Below, piece after piece: positions 9,821-22,342 of a stretch of DNA of 64,000 nt; positions within the stretch are counted from its first letter, which is position 1, and each line of letters begins with the position of its first letter. The stretch comes from Terrilactibacillus sp. S3-3. GTDB taxonomy: Bacteria > Bacillota > Bacilli > Bacillales > Sporolactobacillaceae. The notes beneath the pieces were generated by a model. The model was not told the DNA's origin and ran no database searches. It was given only the letters and a program-made list of their open reading frames with translations. The stretch is taken from positions 1,612,001 through 1,676,000 of the forward strand of contig CP129291.1 of NCBI GenBank assembly GCA_030437565.1, written 5' to 3'. Made by a program: the position numbers and the translations under genes.

Positions 9821-9896
9821 ATGGTATAATGTTGAGAGACATGGACGCATCTCTGTTCAATAAATGAATATTAAGTGATATAAAGGATTGAGCATA

Positions 9897-11837
<1,941 letters not shown>

Positions 11838-12054
11838 CGACTAAATCATTTCCTTTCTATTATTGAGTATTCTCCTGAATACTTCCGGCTGATGCAAGGA
11901 AAGCCGGCCAAATACAATGACTGGAGCCGAATGTTAAGATGCTGTCAGAGGAATGATTATATTTTCCCACTGGATTGCCTTGGATTCAAATATACTGCCT
12001 TTGATCGGAGGCTGACTAATAAGTTTTTTTGACCTTTATAGTTTGCGTGTGCAT

Positions 12055-12092
12055 AAAAACAGGCCGAAAACTTTGTTTTCAGCCTGTTTTTT
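12055..12092. terminator. Hairpin with T-tail in the namA-amt gap
   Basis: AAACAGGC (12057-12064) pairs with GCCTGTTT (12082-12089), and GAAAAC pairs with GTTTTC inside. A-runs and T-runs flank both sides, so it could stop transcripts in either direction. The rest of 11838-12177 shows no gene. Confidence 0.6.
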
Positions 12093-12136
12093 GACACCGC
12101 CGCGTCTTTGACGGAGGTTTGCCAATAAAACCGATG

Positions 12137-12170
12137 AAAAAAGAACGCCTCCCGCGAGACGTTCTTTTTT
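12137..12170 (-). terminator. Terminator of the ammonium transporter gene
   Basis: AAAAAAGAACG (12137-12147) pairs with CGTTCTTTTTT (12160-12170), eight bases after the amt stop codon on the minus strand. Confidence 0.8.
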
Positions 12171-12177
12171 GAAAGTA

Positions 12178-13472
12178 TTATTTGGATGAAGCAATCGGTA
12201 CGGTTGTTTCTTTATCGCTCAATTCTTCTCCGTAGCCATAAGTGCCGTGTTCGGAGATATCAAGTCCGGCAATTTCCACTTCTTTGCTGACGCGGATACC
12301 GATTGTCGCTTTCATAATCGCCAGGATGACATAAGAGATAACCGCGACGAACAGGCCTGCGGCAACAACGCCGAGCGCTTGAATGCCGAGTTGGTGAAGG
12401 CCGCCGCCGTAGAATAACCCGGGCTGGCCGACGCCGACTCTTTTGACGAGTTCAGGAGCCGCGAAGAAGCCGGTTGATAAAGTCCCGATAATACCGGCAA
12501 TCCCGTGAACCGAGAAGGCGCAGACCGGATCGTCAAGCCCTTTAGCTTCGAAGTAGACGGAAGTCCAGAAAGTAATGATGCCGGCTAAAGCACCGATGAC
12601 AACCGCAGCCCAAGGTTCGACGAATGCACAGGAGGCCGTAATAGCAACGAGAGCGGCGAGCACGCCGTTGACCATCGCATCGCGCCGATGTCCGCTTTTC
12701 TGCCCATCGCCATTGCCGTCAAAACGGCACCGATAGCACCGGCTGCAGCAGCCAGGTTCGTTGTCATGGCAACGTAGCCGAAGAAGGCATGATTGCCGGC
12801 CGTTCCAGTACTGCCGGCGTTGAAACCGAACCAGCCTAACCAAAGGACAAAGCCGCCCATGACGGTGTAAACAATATTGTGTGCAGGCATGCTATTTGGA
12901 GAGCCGTCTTTGTTGAACTTGCCGATTCTTGGCCCTAAGAGCAAAGTCGCAATCAATGCAGCGATCGCGCCTTGCAGGTGAACAACGGTCGATCCGGCGA
13001 AATCTTGCATGCCGAGTTTCGCGAGCCAGCCGTCTCCGCTCCATACCCAGTGGCCGACAACAGGATAAATAATAACTGAAAACAGGAAGCCGAACACAAA
13101 GTACGCGGACAATTTTGCGCGTTCGGCAAAACCGCCCCAAGCGATCGCGAGAGAGACAGCAGCGAAAGAAGCTGGAATAAGAAATTAATAGATAACGGTA
13201 CGACAGCCGCCATTGAGAAATCCCCGCTTAAAAACCATCCCGAAGTTCCGATGAAACTGTTTCCCGGTCCAAAAGCGACGCCAAAGCCAAACGCCCAAAA
13301 AGCAATGGAACAGATGGCCAAACTCAAGATTTGTTTTTCCAGAGATATGACCGGCATTTTTCATGCGGGTGGAGCCGGTTTCCAATAATGCAAATCCGAT
13401 TTGCATAGCTAGGACAAGTATCCCGGCAATTAATACCCAGATTGAATCCACACTATATAGCAATTCTTTCAT
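12178..13472 (-). CDS. amt: Ammonium channel AmtB/NrgA, frameshifted
   Basis: Eleven-helix membrane channel for ammonium uptake. Visible family segments are IGFALLETGSTRMKNAGH near residue 30, GSTVVHLQGAIAAL with the pore-lining His, NSMPAHNIVYTVMGGFVLWLGWFGFNAGS, and VHGIAGIIGTLSTG with the second pore His. The frame breaks near 13335, 13180-13130 and 12690. Restored length of about 430 residues is normal. The ATG at 13472 has AGAGGAGT nine bases upstream. No glnK/nrgB gene follows, unlike the usual amtB-glnK pair, so nitrogen control must come from elsewhere. Confidence 0.9.
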
Positions 13473-13576
13473 GTACAATAACTCCTCTCGATTTGATGTA
13501 AACATTATAACATACAATGTCAGCAAATGTAACACAAAAATATTAAAAATTTTCTTTTATTTATGAAAAGGCTTAC

Positions 13577-13616
13577 AAAATAAAAAGCTTTGATCCTTTA
13601 AGGTTAGGATCAAAGC
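13577..13616 (-). terminator. Terminator of the glycerophosphodiesterase gene
   Basis: GCTTTGATCCT (13587-13597) and AGGATCAAAGC (13606-13616) form a perfect 11-bp stem followed on the minus strand by a T-run. The stop codon of the gene lies inside the stem. Confidence 0.85.
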
Positions 13617-14365
13617 GGTCGGAAAGCACTATTTTTTTCTGTTTTTGTTAAGCATTTCTTTGCGCGGCGCGCATCATCGGTAATGATCGCATCGACGTTC
13701 CAGGAGGCAAGCTGCTTGATAATGGGAATATGGTTGACTGTATACGGACGCACTTTAATGCCGTGCCGGTGCATGGTTTCAATAATGCGGCGGTTAACCG
13801 AACGATAATGAGGGTGAATACCGGAAGCTTGCAACGAACGGATGTATTTCCAAGAGCAGGCCCTTACTTTTTTACATAAAACAGCCGTAGCGGCCCCGGA
13901 ATCGATTTTAGATATTTTTAAAATGCTCTTATGATTAAATGAAGAATAGATGGTTCGTGCCGACAAGTGATAATCATGAATCATCCGGATTACCTTTTCT
14001 TCCATACCTTCGTAAGGAAACCTCGAATTTTTTTCAATTCAATATTTAATTGAAGGGTTGTCGGCTTCATCCAGTCGAGCACTTCCTGCAGCGAAGGGAT
14101 CGTGCCTGTTCGAAAACGCAGGCCGAACCATCGTCCCGCATTTAAAGTTTTCAATTGCCGCGCCGTACAATCTAACGAATCCTGCTCCATTGGTCGTGCG
14201 TTCAAGACTCTCATCGTGGATAATCACCGGCACACCATCTTTTGAGAGCTGGACGTCCAATTCAATGCCGTCGGCTCCCGCTTGTTCAGCCGCTTTAAAA
14301 GCGGACATTGTATTTTCTGGATATTCAATGCTTAAGCCGCGGTGGGCAAAAATGGCTATCGGCAC
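13610..14365 (-). CDS. Glycerophosphodiester phosphodiesterase, frameshifted
   Basis: Hydrolyses glycerophosphodiesters to glycerol-3-phosphate plus an alcohol; UgpQ/YqiK type. The catalytic block is at the start: IFAHRGLSIEYPENTMSAF, then GIELDVQLSKDGVPVIIHDE, giving the His, Glu, Asp and second His of the family. The later parts LQLNIELK and VDAIITDDARRA complete the TIM barrel. The frame breaks near 14150 and again near 14000. No signal peptide, so it is likely cytosolic. The GTG at 14365 is preceded by GGAGGAG at about seven bases. Confidence 0.85.
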
Positions 14366-14537
14366 ATTCTTCTCCTCCCGAACCTCACTTTTTGTATGTT
14401 TGTATCTATATATATGGTATTTCGTTTCAAGGATATCGTTCGTGTGCATGATTTTCATCATGGTCGTCACTTTAAAATTCATAACAGTCTTGAGATAATG
14501 GAAACTAAGGCAACGTTGAACGGGGGAGAGCAGGATT

Positions 14538-15333
14538 ATGGTCAAACAAAATTTGAAAAGCAAGATAATTGTTATCACGGGCGCTTCAAGCGGTATCGGC
14601 AGGGAAATCGCGCTGAAGTTCGCTGAAAAGGGAGCGGTGCCGCTCCTCATTGCTCGTTCTGAGGATAAACTCGTTTCGCTCAAAAAGGCCATCTATGACA
14701 GGTTTCAGATTACTGCACGAAGTTACGTTTTGGATGTCAGCCGCACTGAGGATGTAAAAACGGTTTTTGAACAGATCTTTATTCATTGCGAACGGATTGA
14801 TGTTTTGGTTAATTGTGCCGGTTTTGGCGTATTTGATTATTTTTCAGAAGCGAAGATAGAAGATATAAAAAAGATGTTTGCGGTTAATGCGGTTGGACTC
14901 ATGGCCTGCACGAAAATGGTTGTTCCGCACATGATTCGCCGCCGCTCAGGACATATCGTCAATATTGCTTCAATTGCCGGGAAACTGTCGACGCCGAAAT
15001 CAACCGTTTATGCTGCCACAAAGCACGCCGTCTTGGGGTTTTCGAATGGATTGAGAATGGAGCTTGCGGATAAGGGAATTTCTGTGATGGCAGTTAATCC
15101 GGGACCGATTCGTACACCTTTTTTTGCGACTGCCGACCCGGGCGGCAATTATGCAAAAAGGGCCGGGCGCTATGCTCGATCCCTCCTTTGTCGCCCGGAA
15201 AGTGATCGAGGCGATTGAGAAAAACAAGCGCGAAGTCAATTTGCCTTGGTACATGGGTACGGGGACAAAATTTTATCAAATCTTTCCTCGTCTCGTTGAA
15301 CGCGCGGCAGGGCCGTGGTTCAAGCTAAAATAA
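14538..15333 (+). CDS. yqjQ: Short-chain dehydrogenase YqjQ, frameshifted near the C-terminus
   Basis: NAD(P)-dependent oxidoreductase with Rossmann fold: GASSGIG nucleotide loop at residues 15-21, the NCAGFG motif in the middle, catalytic Ser in NIASIAG, and YAATK active site. The frame breaks near 15168 and continues as MLDPSFVARKVIEAIEKNKREVN to KLK at 15333. The C-terminal tail with NLPWYMGTGTKFYQIFPR is typical of the YqjQ/DltE-like group. Divergent from the glycerophosphodiesterase gene. The substrate is unknown. Confidence 0.85.
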
Positions 15334-15417
15334 CCGATCTGATTTTTTTCGGACGCTATTTTTTCTTGTTTAAAATTTTGCGCAAATAAAGGGTTTGCCT
15401 TATCATTAATCATGAGT

Positions 15418-15431
15418 GGAAAACGCTTTCA
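15418..15431 (-). promoter_or_regulatory. cre-like catabolite control site before acoR
   Basis: On the minus strand the sequence reads TGAAAGCGTTTTCC, matching the CcpA operator consensus TGNAARCGNWWWCA at 13 of 14 positions. It lies about 40 bases upstream of the acoR reading frame. In B. subtilis acetoin catabolism is subject to CcpA repression, which fits. Inference from motif and context. Confidence 0.55.
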
Positions 15432-15472
15432 TAATCGGTTTCTACTTTGACGACTGAAGGGGGGCGACAGCC

Positions 15473-17333
15473 ATTTCAAGCTTATTAAAAAGAGGTGTTT
15501 GGTATCGTTTCATTCAGGAAGGAACCCTTGACAGGTCACGGCTGAACCATCATATTGCTGAATCTTGGCAGTATTGCCGCCAAGCTGGGGTCGACCATTT
15601 TAATGGGGCCGGCAGCAATATTTTAGATCGTATGTCATTAGAAAAAAGAAGAAAAGAAAATCACGTCTTTTTACAAGTTGCCCGGCCAATCATCGAAAAA
15701 CTGGTGTCATTTTTCGATGAGCTGAATGTCATTTTTTTGCTGACGGATGCCGATGGCTATGTTCTGTTTCAAGAGGGAAATAAAGACGGCCTTGCAGACG
15801 CGGAAGCGATACGATTTATCGAAGGTGTCAAATGGACGGAAGAACAAGTTGGCACCAATGCGATTGGCACAACGCTGCGGACCGGAGAACCGATGACCAT
15901 TATCGGATCAGAGCACTATGCCGTCGCTTCACAATCCTGGTCATGTTCGGCGGCACCGATCCGGAGTCCGGACGGCCGGCTGCTGGGCATTTTGGATGCC
16001 TCTCTCCCCGGATGCGATCAAAGCTTCCGGCAGTACATCCTGCCAATGATCGTGACCACTTCTTATGTCATAGAAGAGCAATTGGGCAGACGACAGGCGG
16101 AAGATGAGCGGGAACTGCTGCGATATGCCGCATCACTCCGAACCTCCCCTTCGGCCGGGCAGCTCTTTTTGTTAATTGACGGCACAATAAAATGGCTGAG
16201 CCCGCACTTCCGGTCAAAGATTTCCGACTGGGAAGGACAAAAGATTCAGTCTTGTCTTGACCCAAAAGATAGCATACAAAAAAAATTACCGATTGTCTCC
16301 AGCCAAGACGGAAGGCTGGCAGGTTATGTATTGGAATTGAAAACCGATATGTTCGCGGCTGCTAAAAAGTCTTTAAAAGAGCCCGATACCTTTCATTTTA
16401 ATGGAGTGAAAGGGGTCAGCAAGACTTTTGATCATGCGGTTGCGATGATGAAAAAGGCGGCTTCATCCGATGTTCCCGTTCATATTCACGGGGAAACCGG
16501 AACCGGAAAAGAATTGGCTGCGAAGGCGATCTACCGCAATAGTCCGCGCTCGAATCATCCGTTTATAGCGGTGAATTGCGGTGCGATACCTAAGGAACTT
16601 ATGGAGAGCGAGCTTTTTGGCTATGCTCCCGGGGCCTTTACAGGAGCAAAGCGGGGCGGTCACAAAGGCGTCTGGAGAGCAAGCGAGCAGCGGCACACTT
16701 TTTCTTGATGAAATCGGTGATATTCCTTATGATATGCAAGTGGCACTTCTTCGCGCGCTGCAGGAAAATGAAGTGATTCCGCTCGGTGCTGCTCGAGCAG
16801 TACCGATTGATGTTCGTCTGATAACGGCAACACATCAGGATCTCCGCGAGTTGGTCAATCAGGGGATCATCAGGGAAGATCTGTTTTACCGATTGTTTGT
16901 TTACCCGATTGATTTGCCGCCTCTTCGTGAACGGAAAGAAGATATTCCACTTTTTATCCAATATTATTGCAAGAAAAAGCATTGGCACACGGTTTTTCCA
17001 AAAGAACTGATTGAGCAGTTCATGGACTATGATTGGCGCGGGAATATCCGTGAATTATTCAATGTGCTTGATCGGCTGCACATTGATTATCGAAACGGCT
17101 GGCCTGAACAGGTTGATTTACGGCCGATATTCATGCGAGAGGTCCATCCGCTGGATCGAACAGAAAGCCTTTCACTTGGATCATCCGCACCTCGGTCACT
17201 GCGTGAACAAGCGGATCTGGAGCGGATGAAAAGGGCGCTGGAACAGACGGACGGCCATGTCGCGCGGGCGGCCGAATTATTGAATATGCCGCGCAGCACA
17301 TTTTATCGAAAACTGAAAAAGTTTGGGCTGTAA
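15473..17333 (+). CDS. acoR: Sigma-54-dependent activator AcoR, frameshifted
   Basis: Activator of the acetoin dehydrogenase operon. The N-terminal part (LNHHIAESWQYCRQAGV) leads into a GAF sensor region (LLTDADGYVLFQEGN, EQVGTNAIGTTL). The AAA+ domain shows Walker A GETGTGKE, the sigma-54 contact loop GAFTGA, Walker B GTLFLDEIGD and the arginine-finger region. A Fis-type helix-turn-helix ends the protein (ARAAELLNMPRSTFYRKLK). The frame breaks near 16655 just after GAFTGA. No ATG opens the full frame: the open frame begins at an ATT at 15473 after GAAGGGGGG, and the first in-frame ATG (15632) would drop about 50 conserved residues. The start codon is therefore unsure. Confidence 0.9.
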
Positions 17334-17345
17334 CAGCAGCCCATT

Positions 17346-17385
17346 AAAACGGAGGAGGGACAAAGGTTCCTCCTCCGTTTTATAA
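17346..17385 (+). terminator. Terminator after acoR
   Basis: AAAACGGAGGAGG (17346-17358) pairs with CCTCCTCCGTTTT (17369-17381), a perfect 13-bp stem, T-rich on the right. Confidence 0.9.
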
Positions 17386-17463
17386 AAAGATAACTCGATC
17401 CGCTTGAAAGTCTCCGCTGAAAGTCCTCAGCGCGTCCAGCGCACATTTAAAAATGATAATAAA

Positions 17464-17497
17464 TGAGACAATTTGGGATCTTTCTCAAAATGTCTCA
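17464..17497 (+). promoter_or_regulatory. Inverted repeat, likely AcoR enhancer site
   Basis: TGAGACA (17464-17470) and TGTCTCA (17491-17497) form a perfect 7-bp inverted repeat centred about 80 bases upstream of the -24 element; the symmetry extends into TTG/CAA. Distance and symmetry suit an upstream activator site for a sigma-54 enhancer-binding protein. The binding protein is inferred from the neighbouring acoR. Confidence 0.55.
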
Positions 17498-17561
17498 TCA
17501 TAATCGAACAAAATCAAAAAAAAAAGAGAGGCAGAATGCCGTTTTGAACGGTTTTCTTTTT

Positions 17562-17578
17562 TGGAATGAAACTTGCAT
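17562..17578 (+). promoter_or_regulatory. Sigma-54 (-24/-12) promoter of acoABC
   Basis: TGGAAT-GAAAC-TTGCAT matches the consensus TGGCAC-N5-TTGCW, with GG (17563-17564) and GC (17575-17576) at the required spacing. It lies 57 bases before the acoA start. Confidence 0.8.
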
Positions 17579-17634
17579 ATGTAAGATGGATGAAAAATCC
17601 GCTGGTTCAGAGAATGAGATGGGAGGAAAAAGGC

Positions 17635-18631
17635 ATGGAAACTGAAACCAAGAGGACTTTAAAAAGTTTAACAAGGAAAAAGCGAGATGGATGTATAAGA
17701 AAATGCAAGAAATTCGCCAATTTGAAAACATGGTGCACGATATTTTTGCTACAGGGCTACTTCCGGGATTTGTTCATCTTTATGCCGGCGAGGAAGCAGT
17801 GGCTGTCGGGGTTTGTGCCCATTTAACCGATGATGACAATATTACAAGCACGCACCGCGGGCATGGTCATTGCATTGCTAAGGGCTGCGATATCAATGGC
17901 ATGATGGCGGAAATTTATGGGAAAGCAGCCGGTTTGTGCAAGGGAAAAGGCGGGTCGATGCACATTGCCGATGTCGGCAAAGGCATGCTGGGAGCGAATG
18001 GAATCGTCGGCGCCGGATTGCCGCTGGCTATAGGTGCCGGTTTGACGGCAAAAGTGAAAAAGACAAACAATGTGGCCGTTTGTTTTTTCGGCGACGGCGC
18101 CGGCAATCACGGCACGTTTCATGAGGCGATCAACATGGCCGCCATTTGGAATCTTCCGGTGATTTTTGTTGCCGAAAACAATGGCTTCGGTGAAGCTTCG
18201 CCATTTGAATATGCTTCAAGCTGCAACAACATTGCCGATCGGGCGGCCGCCTATAATATTCCGGGCGAGATCGTTGACGGTCTGGATATAGCGGCAGTAT
18301 ACGGCGCGCCGCCGAACGTGCGGTCGAACGTGCCCGAAACGGAAAAGGGCCGACACTGCTTGAATGCAAGACATACCGGAACTATGGACATTTCGAGGGT
18401 GATACACAAACATACAAAGAACAAGAACGCCAGGAAAAAGCGCTCCATGAAGACGATCCGATCTTAAAATTCCAGCGTGATGCACTCAGCGAGAAACTGC
18501 TGACAACAAGCGAAATGACTGCTATTGCGGAAGAAGTTCAAGCGGCAATTGAAGCTGCTGTTAAGTTCAGTGAAAACAGTCCGTATCCTGAGGAAAATGA
18601 ATTGACGTCGGATATCTATGTTTCCTATTAA
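17635..18631 (+). CDS. acoA: Acetoin dehydrogenase E1 alpha subunit, frameshifted
   Basis: Thiamine-diphosphate subunit of the acetoin dehydrogenase complex, which cleaves acetoin to acetaldehyde and acetyl-CoA. Seen: PGFVHLYAGEEAVAVGVCAHL, STHRGHGHCIAKG, GLCKGKGGSMHIAD, and the ThDP-binding GDGAGNHGTFHEAINMAA ending in ENN. The frame breaks near 17676 (splitting the N-terminal REKARWMYKKMQEI) and near 18303; reading on restores ECKTYRNYGHFEGDT and the end YVSY. The ATG at 17635 follows GGGAGG. Restored length of about 331 residues is normal. First gene of the operon. Confidence 0.92.
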
Positions 18632-18655
18632 TACCAAATATCGGAGGTGGAGAGA

Positions 18656-19744
18656 ATGGTCCGAAAGCTTTCGTCGTATTCTCAAGCAATTAATGAAGCG
18701 ATTGCTCTAGCTATGGAAAAAGATGAAAACGTTATCTTGATCGGTGAAGATGTGGCCGGCGGTGCAGAGGTCGATCATTTACAAGACGAAGGCGCCTGGG
18801 GAGGCGTTTTTGGTGTAACAAAGGGTTTGGTTGAAACATTTGGTCGTGAACGCGTGATTGATACGCCGATTGCCGAGGCGGGTTACGTAGGGGCCGCCGT
18901 TTCGGCAGCGGCGACAGGACTGCGTCCAATTGCCGAACTCATGTTTAATGACTTTATCGGCAGCTGTCTTGATGAAGTCATGAATCAGGCGGCTAAATTC
19001 CGCTATATGTTTGGCGGGAAGGCGAAAGTGCCGCTGACGATCCGGACGACAGGCGGCGCCGGGTTCAATGCCGCCGCCCAGCACTCACAAAGTTTGTATG
19101 CTCTTTTCACACATATTCCGGGTCTGAAAGTCGCCGTGCCATCGAATCCTTACGATATGAAGGGATTGCTTCTTGAAGCGATTTTTGATGACGATCCGGT
19201 TATTATATTTGAAGATAAGACCCTCTATGCCATGCAAGGCGAAGTCGATGAAGGTTTTTACACGATCCCGTTTGGCAAAGCGGAGATTAAACGCAGCGGC
19301 GATGCCTTGACAATCGTCGCAATCGGAAAACAGGTACAAACGGCACTTAAAGCGGCTGAGCAGCTGGCGAAAAAAGGGTTCGAGGCTGAAATCATTGATC
19401 CGCGGACGCTGTCTCCGCTTGACGAAGACACGATTTTGGCATCAGTGGCCAAAACCGGACGTTTGATCATTGTTGATGAAGCCAATCCGCGATGCAGTGC
19501 GGCAACAGATATCGCCGCCATCGTCTCTGACAAGGGCTTCGACTATCTCGATGCGCCGATTAAGAGGGTGACCGCTCCGCACTGTCCGGTTCCTTTTTCA
19601 CCGGCTCTTGAAAAACAATACATGCCATCGCCGGAAAAAATTATTGCGGCTTTCGTCAGCATGATCGGGCGAAAAGTCATTCGTACTGTGAAAACACAGC
19701 GGGCAAGGTTCAGATTTTGGAAGTTTGAGGGATGCCGGCGATAG
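18656..19744 (+). CDS. acoB: Acetoin dehydrogenase E1 beta subunit
   Basis: Beta subunit of the ThDP-dependent E1 component; pairs with AcoA. The frame holds NEAIALAMEKDENVILIGEDVAGG, DTPIAEAGYVGAAVSAA, LMFNDFIGSCLDEVMNQAAK and IDPRTLSPLDEDTI, the usual transketolase-like Pyr and C-terminal domains. The ATG at 18656 is preceded by GGAGGTGG. The last 20 or so residues after SMIGRKV (VKTQRARFRFWK) are not family-like and make the protein longer than usual, so a late frameshift is likely near 19680. Confidence 0.92.
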   Translation: MVRKLSSYSQAINEAIALAMEKDENVILIGEDVAGGAEVDHLQDEGAWGGVFGVTKGLVETFGRERVIDTPIAEAGYVGAAVSAAATGLRPIAELMFNDFIGSCLDEVMNQAAKFRYMFGGKAKVPLTIRTTGGAGFNAAAQHSQSLYALFTHIPGLKVAVPSNPYDMKGLLLEAIFDDDPVIIFEDKTLYAMQGEVDEGFYTIPFGKAEIKRSGDALTIVAIGKQVQTALKAAEQLAKKGFEAEIIDPRTLSPLDEDTILASVAKTGRLIIVDEANPRCSAATDIAAIVSDKGFDYLDAPIKRVTAPHCPVPFSPALEKQYMPSPEKIIAAFVSMIGRKVIRTVKTQRARFRFWKFEGCRR

Positions 19745-19792
19745 GTAGATCGTTTACCGGCTTCCTTTATTGAAAGAAGGGAGAGAAGACAC

Positions 19793-21086
19793 GTGGCAAC
19801 TGCGATTATTATGCCAAAAATGGGAATGGGCATGACCGAGGGAACGGTGATCGAATGGCTGAAAAACAAGGGAGACAAAGTAAAAAAAGGAGAGTCGGTC
19901 GTCGTGATCAGTTCGGACAAGATCGAAAAAGATCTTGAAGCGCCCGATGACGGTGTCCTGATCGACATCGAAGCGGAGGCGGATGCTGTGATCCCGGTGG
20001 GAGAAGCGGTCGGTTATGTCGGTGCGGCCGGTGAGGCTGTCGCAGGAAAGCCGGAACGGACGGCTGAAAGCGGCAGGAATGGTGCTGAAAATAATCAGCC
20101 TCCTTCGGAAAAGGCGGAAAACACGCGATCAATAGCCGCGGCAAAAACAATCGGCATGAGCGGCCGTGTCAAAATACGCATTTCTCCAGCCGCCAGAAAA
20201 TTGGCGAAAGGATCCGCGATTGATCTCAATTATGTAACCGGAAGCGGTCCGCAAGGCAGGATCACAAAAGCCGATGTCTTAAAGGCGATTGCCGCCCGAG
20301 ACGAAGAATTGAAGGCGCCGCTTAAGTCTCAGCCGGTTATAAAAGCTGCCGATACCAATATGACTCCTGCTTCTGATTCCGATAGAGAGGGTATCAAGAA
20401 AAAAACGGTATCCGGGATGCGAAAAGTCATAGCGGAAAGAATGTATGCCAGCCTTCAGAGTACGGCGCAATTGACGATTCAAATGACCGCCGATGTCACC
20501 GACTTATTGGCCTTTCAAAAAAAACAAGCGAGAGACATAGGCCCCATCGATGATGAGGTACGGCTGACGATCACGGATTTTATCGCCAAGGCGACCGCTC
20601 TGGCGCTTTTAAAGCACAAGCCATTAAACAGCACTTATAGCGAACAGACGATCACAACTTTCGATGCCGTCCACCTCGGCATTGCGGTGGCGTTAGAGGA
20701 AGGGCTTGTCGTGCCGGTCATTCGCCATGCTGAAAACGACTCACTGAGTGCGATTTCAAAAAAAAAAAATAAGCGCGCTCAGCCGCAAAGCGAGAGACAG
20801 GAAACTGGAAATGAACGAGATGAAAGGGTCAACATTCTCAATAACCTCGCTTGGTACTTATGGTGTGGAATTTTTTACACCGATACTGAATCCGCCTGAG
20901 GTCGGCATACTCGGCGTCGGAATGGTAAGCGAGCGGCCGGTGTTTGTCGGGGACGAAATCAAACGCCGCAGTTTGCTCCCGCTAAGTTTGACATTCGATC
21001 ATCGGGCCGTTGATGGGGCCCCGGCTGCAGCGTTTTTGTCCGAAGTCAAAGCCAATCTTGAATCTCCTTTCAAACTGGTTCTTTAA
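19793..21086 (+). CDS. acoC: Acetoin dehydrogenase E2, dihydrolipoamide acetyltransferase, frameshifted
   Basis: Core of the complex; moves the acetyl group to CoA. One N-terminal lipoyl domain carries the lipoylated Lys in SSDKIEKDLEAPDDG. A flexible linker leads to a peripheral-subunit-binding domain (SPAARKLAKGSAIDLNYVTG), then the catalytic domain ending with DHRAVDGAPAAAF (catalytic His and Asp). A single break occurs in the long A-run at 20758-20768. GTG start after AAGGGAG. No acoL (E3) gene follows; the next gene is convergent. E3 must come from another lipoamide dehydrogenase. Confidence 0.92.
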
Positions 21087-21100
21087 TTTCAACACTGAAC

Positions 21101-21136
21101 AAAGAAACTCCCGTTCGCCTTTGCGGGAGTTTCTTT
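21101..21136. terminator. Bidirectional terminator between acoC and the MFS gene
   Basis: AAAGAAACTCCCG (21101-21113) and CGGGAGTTTCTTT (21124-21136) make a perfect 13-bp stem serving both convergent genes. Confidence 0.9.
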
Positions 21137-21141
21137 GAATG

Positions 21142-22342
21142 TTAATGCACCTGCTTAGGGGAGAGCAGCCTTTTTTTCGCTTGGAAAAATAAGGTTACGA
21201 AGGCAGCGATGGTCGGCAGGATGACAAATAAATGAAAAACAAGGTCGACGCCGAACTGATCGGACATCCAACCCATTAAAGTTGCACCGATTCCGCCTGC
21301 TCCAACGCCAAACCCGATCATGAGCCCGGAGACAAGACCGACATTTTGCGGCAGCATCATTTGACCGTATACAACGGTAACCGCAAATGATGAAAGGACA
21401 AAAAATCCAAATAGCAGAAGCACAATAACTGATAGGATGCCATGAACGTGGGGCAAAAGCCAGGCGAAAGGGATTGTCGCGAACATCGATACAAACAGCA
21501 GCCATTTGTGGCTGATGGTGTCGGAAAATCTTCCGCCTAAAAAGGTGCCGAGCGCCCCGGCAGCCAGGAACAGAAACGTATAAATATCGCCGATTTTAAG
21601 TGGAATATGCTGTTCCAAATATAAGAAAGGCAGAAATCCGGCGATACCGATCTGCGTCCATGAACGCAAAATGACGACGATTGTCAGCAAAACAAGTCCG
21701 GATATGTGTTTCCCGCCGCTGACAGCTTTTTTTTTCTTTTTTTTATTTTCTTCCAGGCTATGTTTGTACCAAGGCATAATATGAATGATAAGAAAAGCAC
21801 CTAAAAAGGCGGCAATAATAAACCAGCCCAATCCTCGCAGTCCGGTAGCCAGTAAAAACAACGGTAAAATCAAAGGGCCGACCGCCTGGCCGAAGTTGCC
21901 GCCAACTTGAAAAATGGCTTGAGCGGTTCCCCGCGCGTCCCCGGCCGCCAAATAGGCGCCCCGCGAGGCTTCAGGATGAAAAATGCCGGAGCCTAAACCT
22001 GAAACAGCGATCATCAAAAGCAATAGCCCGTATGACGGAACGAAACCAGAGGCAGCGAGACCCATTCCGGTCAGAAAGATGCCAAGCGGCAGAAACCATG
22101 TTTTCGGCCGCTTGTCCGTAAATGTCCCAAAAAGCGGCTGCATAACGGATGATGTGATTGAAGAAACAAAAAAAAATAATGCCGGATTGCAGATAGCTTA
22201 AATGAAAGGCCTGTTTATAAAGCGGCAAAAGAGCGGGCACAATACCGGTTGTCATCAGATCGTTAAGAAAATGAGTGGTGCCGAGACTGATGAGTTCTTT
22301 TTTCGCTGCTAAATGTTTTTTCCTTTTTATAGCGACTTCCAT
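21142..22342 (-). CDS. MFS exporter, fosmidomycin-resistance (Fsr) type, frameshifted
   Basis: Twelve-helix drug/metabolite efflux protein. The N-terminal HFLNDLMTTGIVPALLPLYKQ and the MFS loop PLFGTFTDKRPKTW resemble the Fsr family, as do SGLGSGIFHPEASRGAYLAAG and QVGGNFGQAVGPLI. The central cytoplasmic loop contains a Lys run. A break in a nine-base homopolymer near 22165-22173 splits helix 2. Restored length about 400 residues. The substrate is not certain; family members export fosmidomycin and other small compounds. Confidence 0.8.

Larger units (their letters stand above)
8520..9825 (+). mobile_element. IS200/IS605-type element carrying only tnpB
   Basis: The element consists of a tnpB gene and a structured right end; no Y1 transposase tnpA flanks it within the window. 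The left boundary is uncertain and lies somewhere between 8465 and 8550. The right end is near 9820 in GTAGTTCAAC, the usual ending of this family. It separates the dinB/small-gene pair from rnz, a point where B. subtilis carries other genes. Confidence 0.65.
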
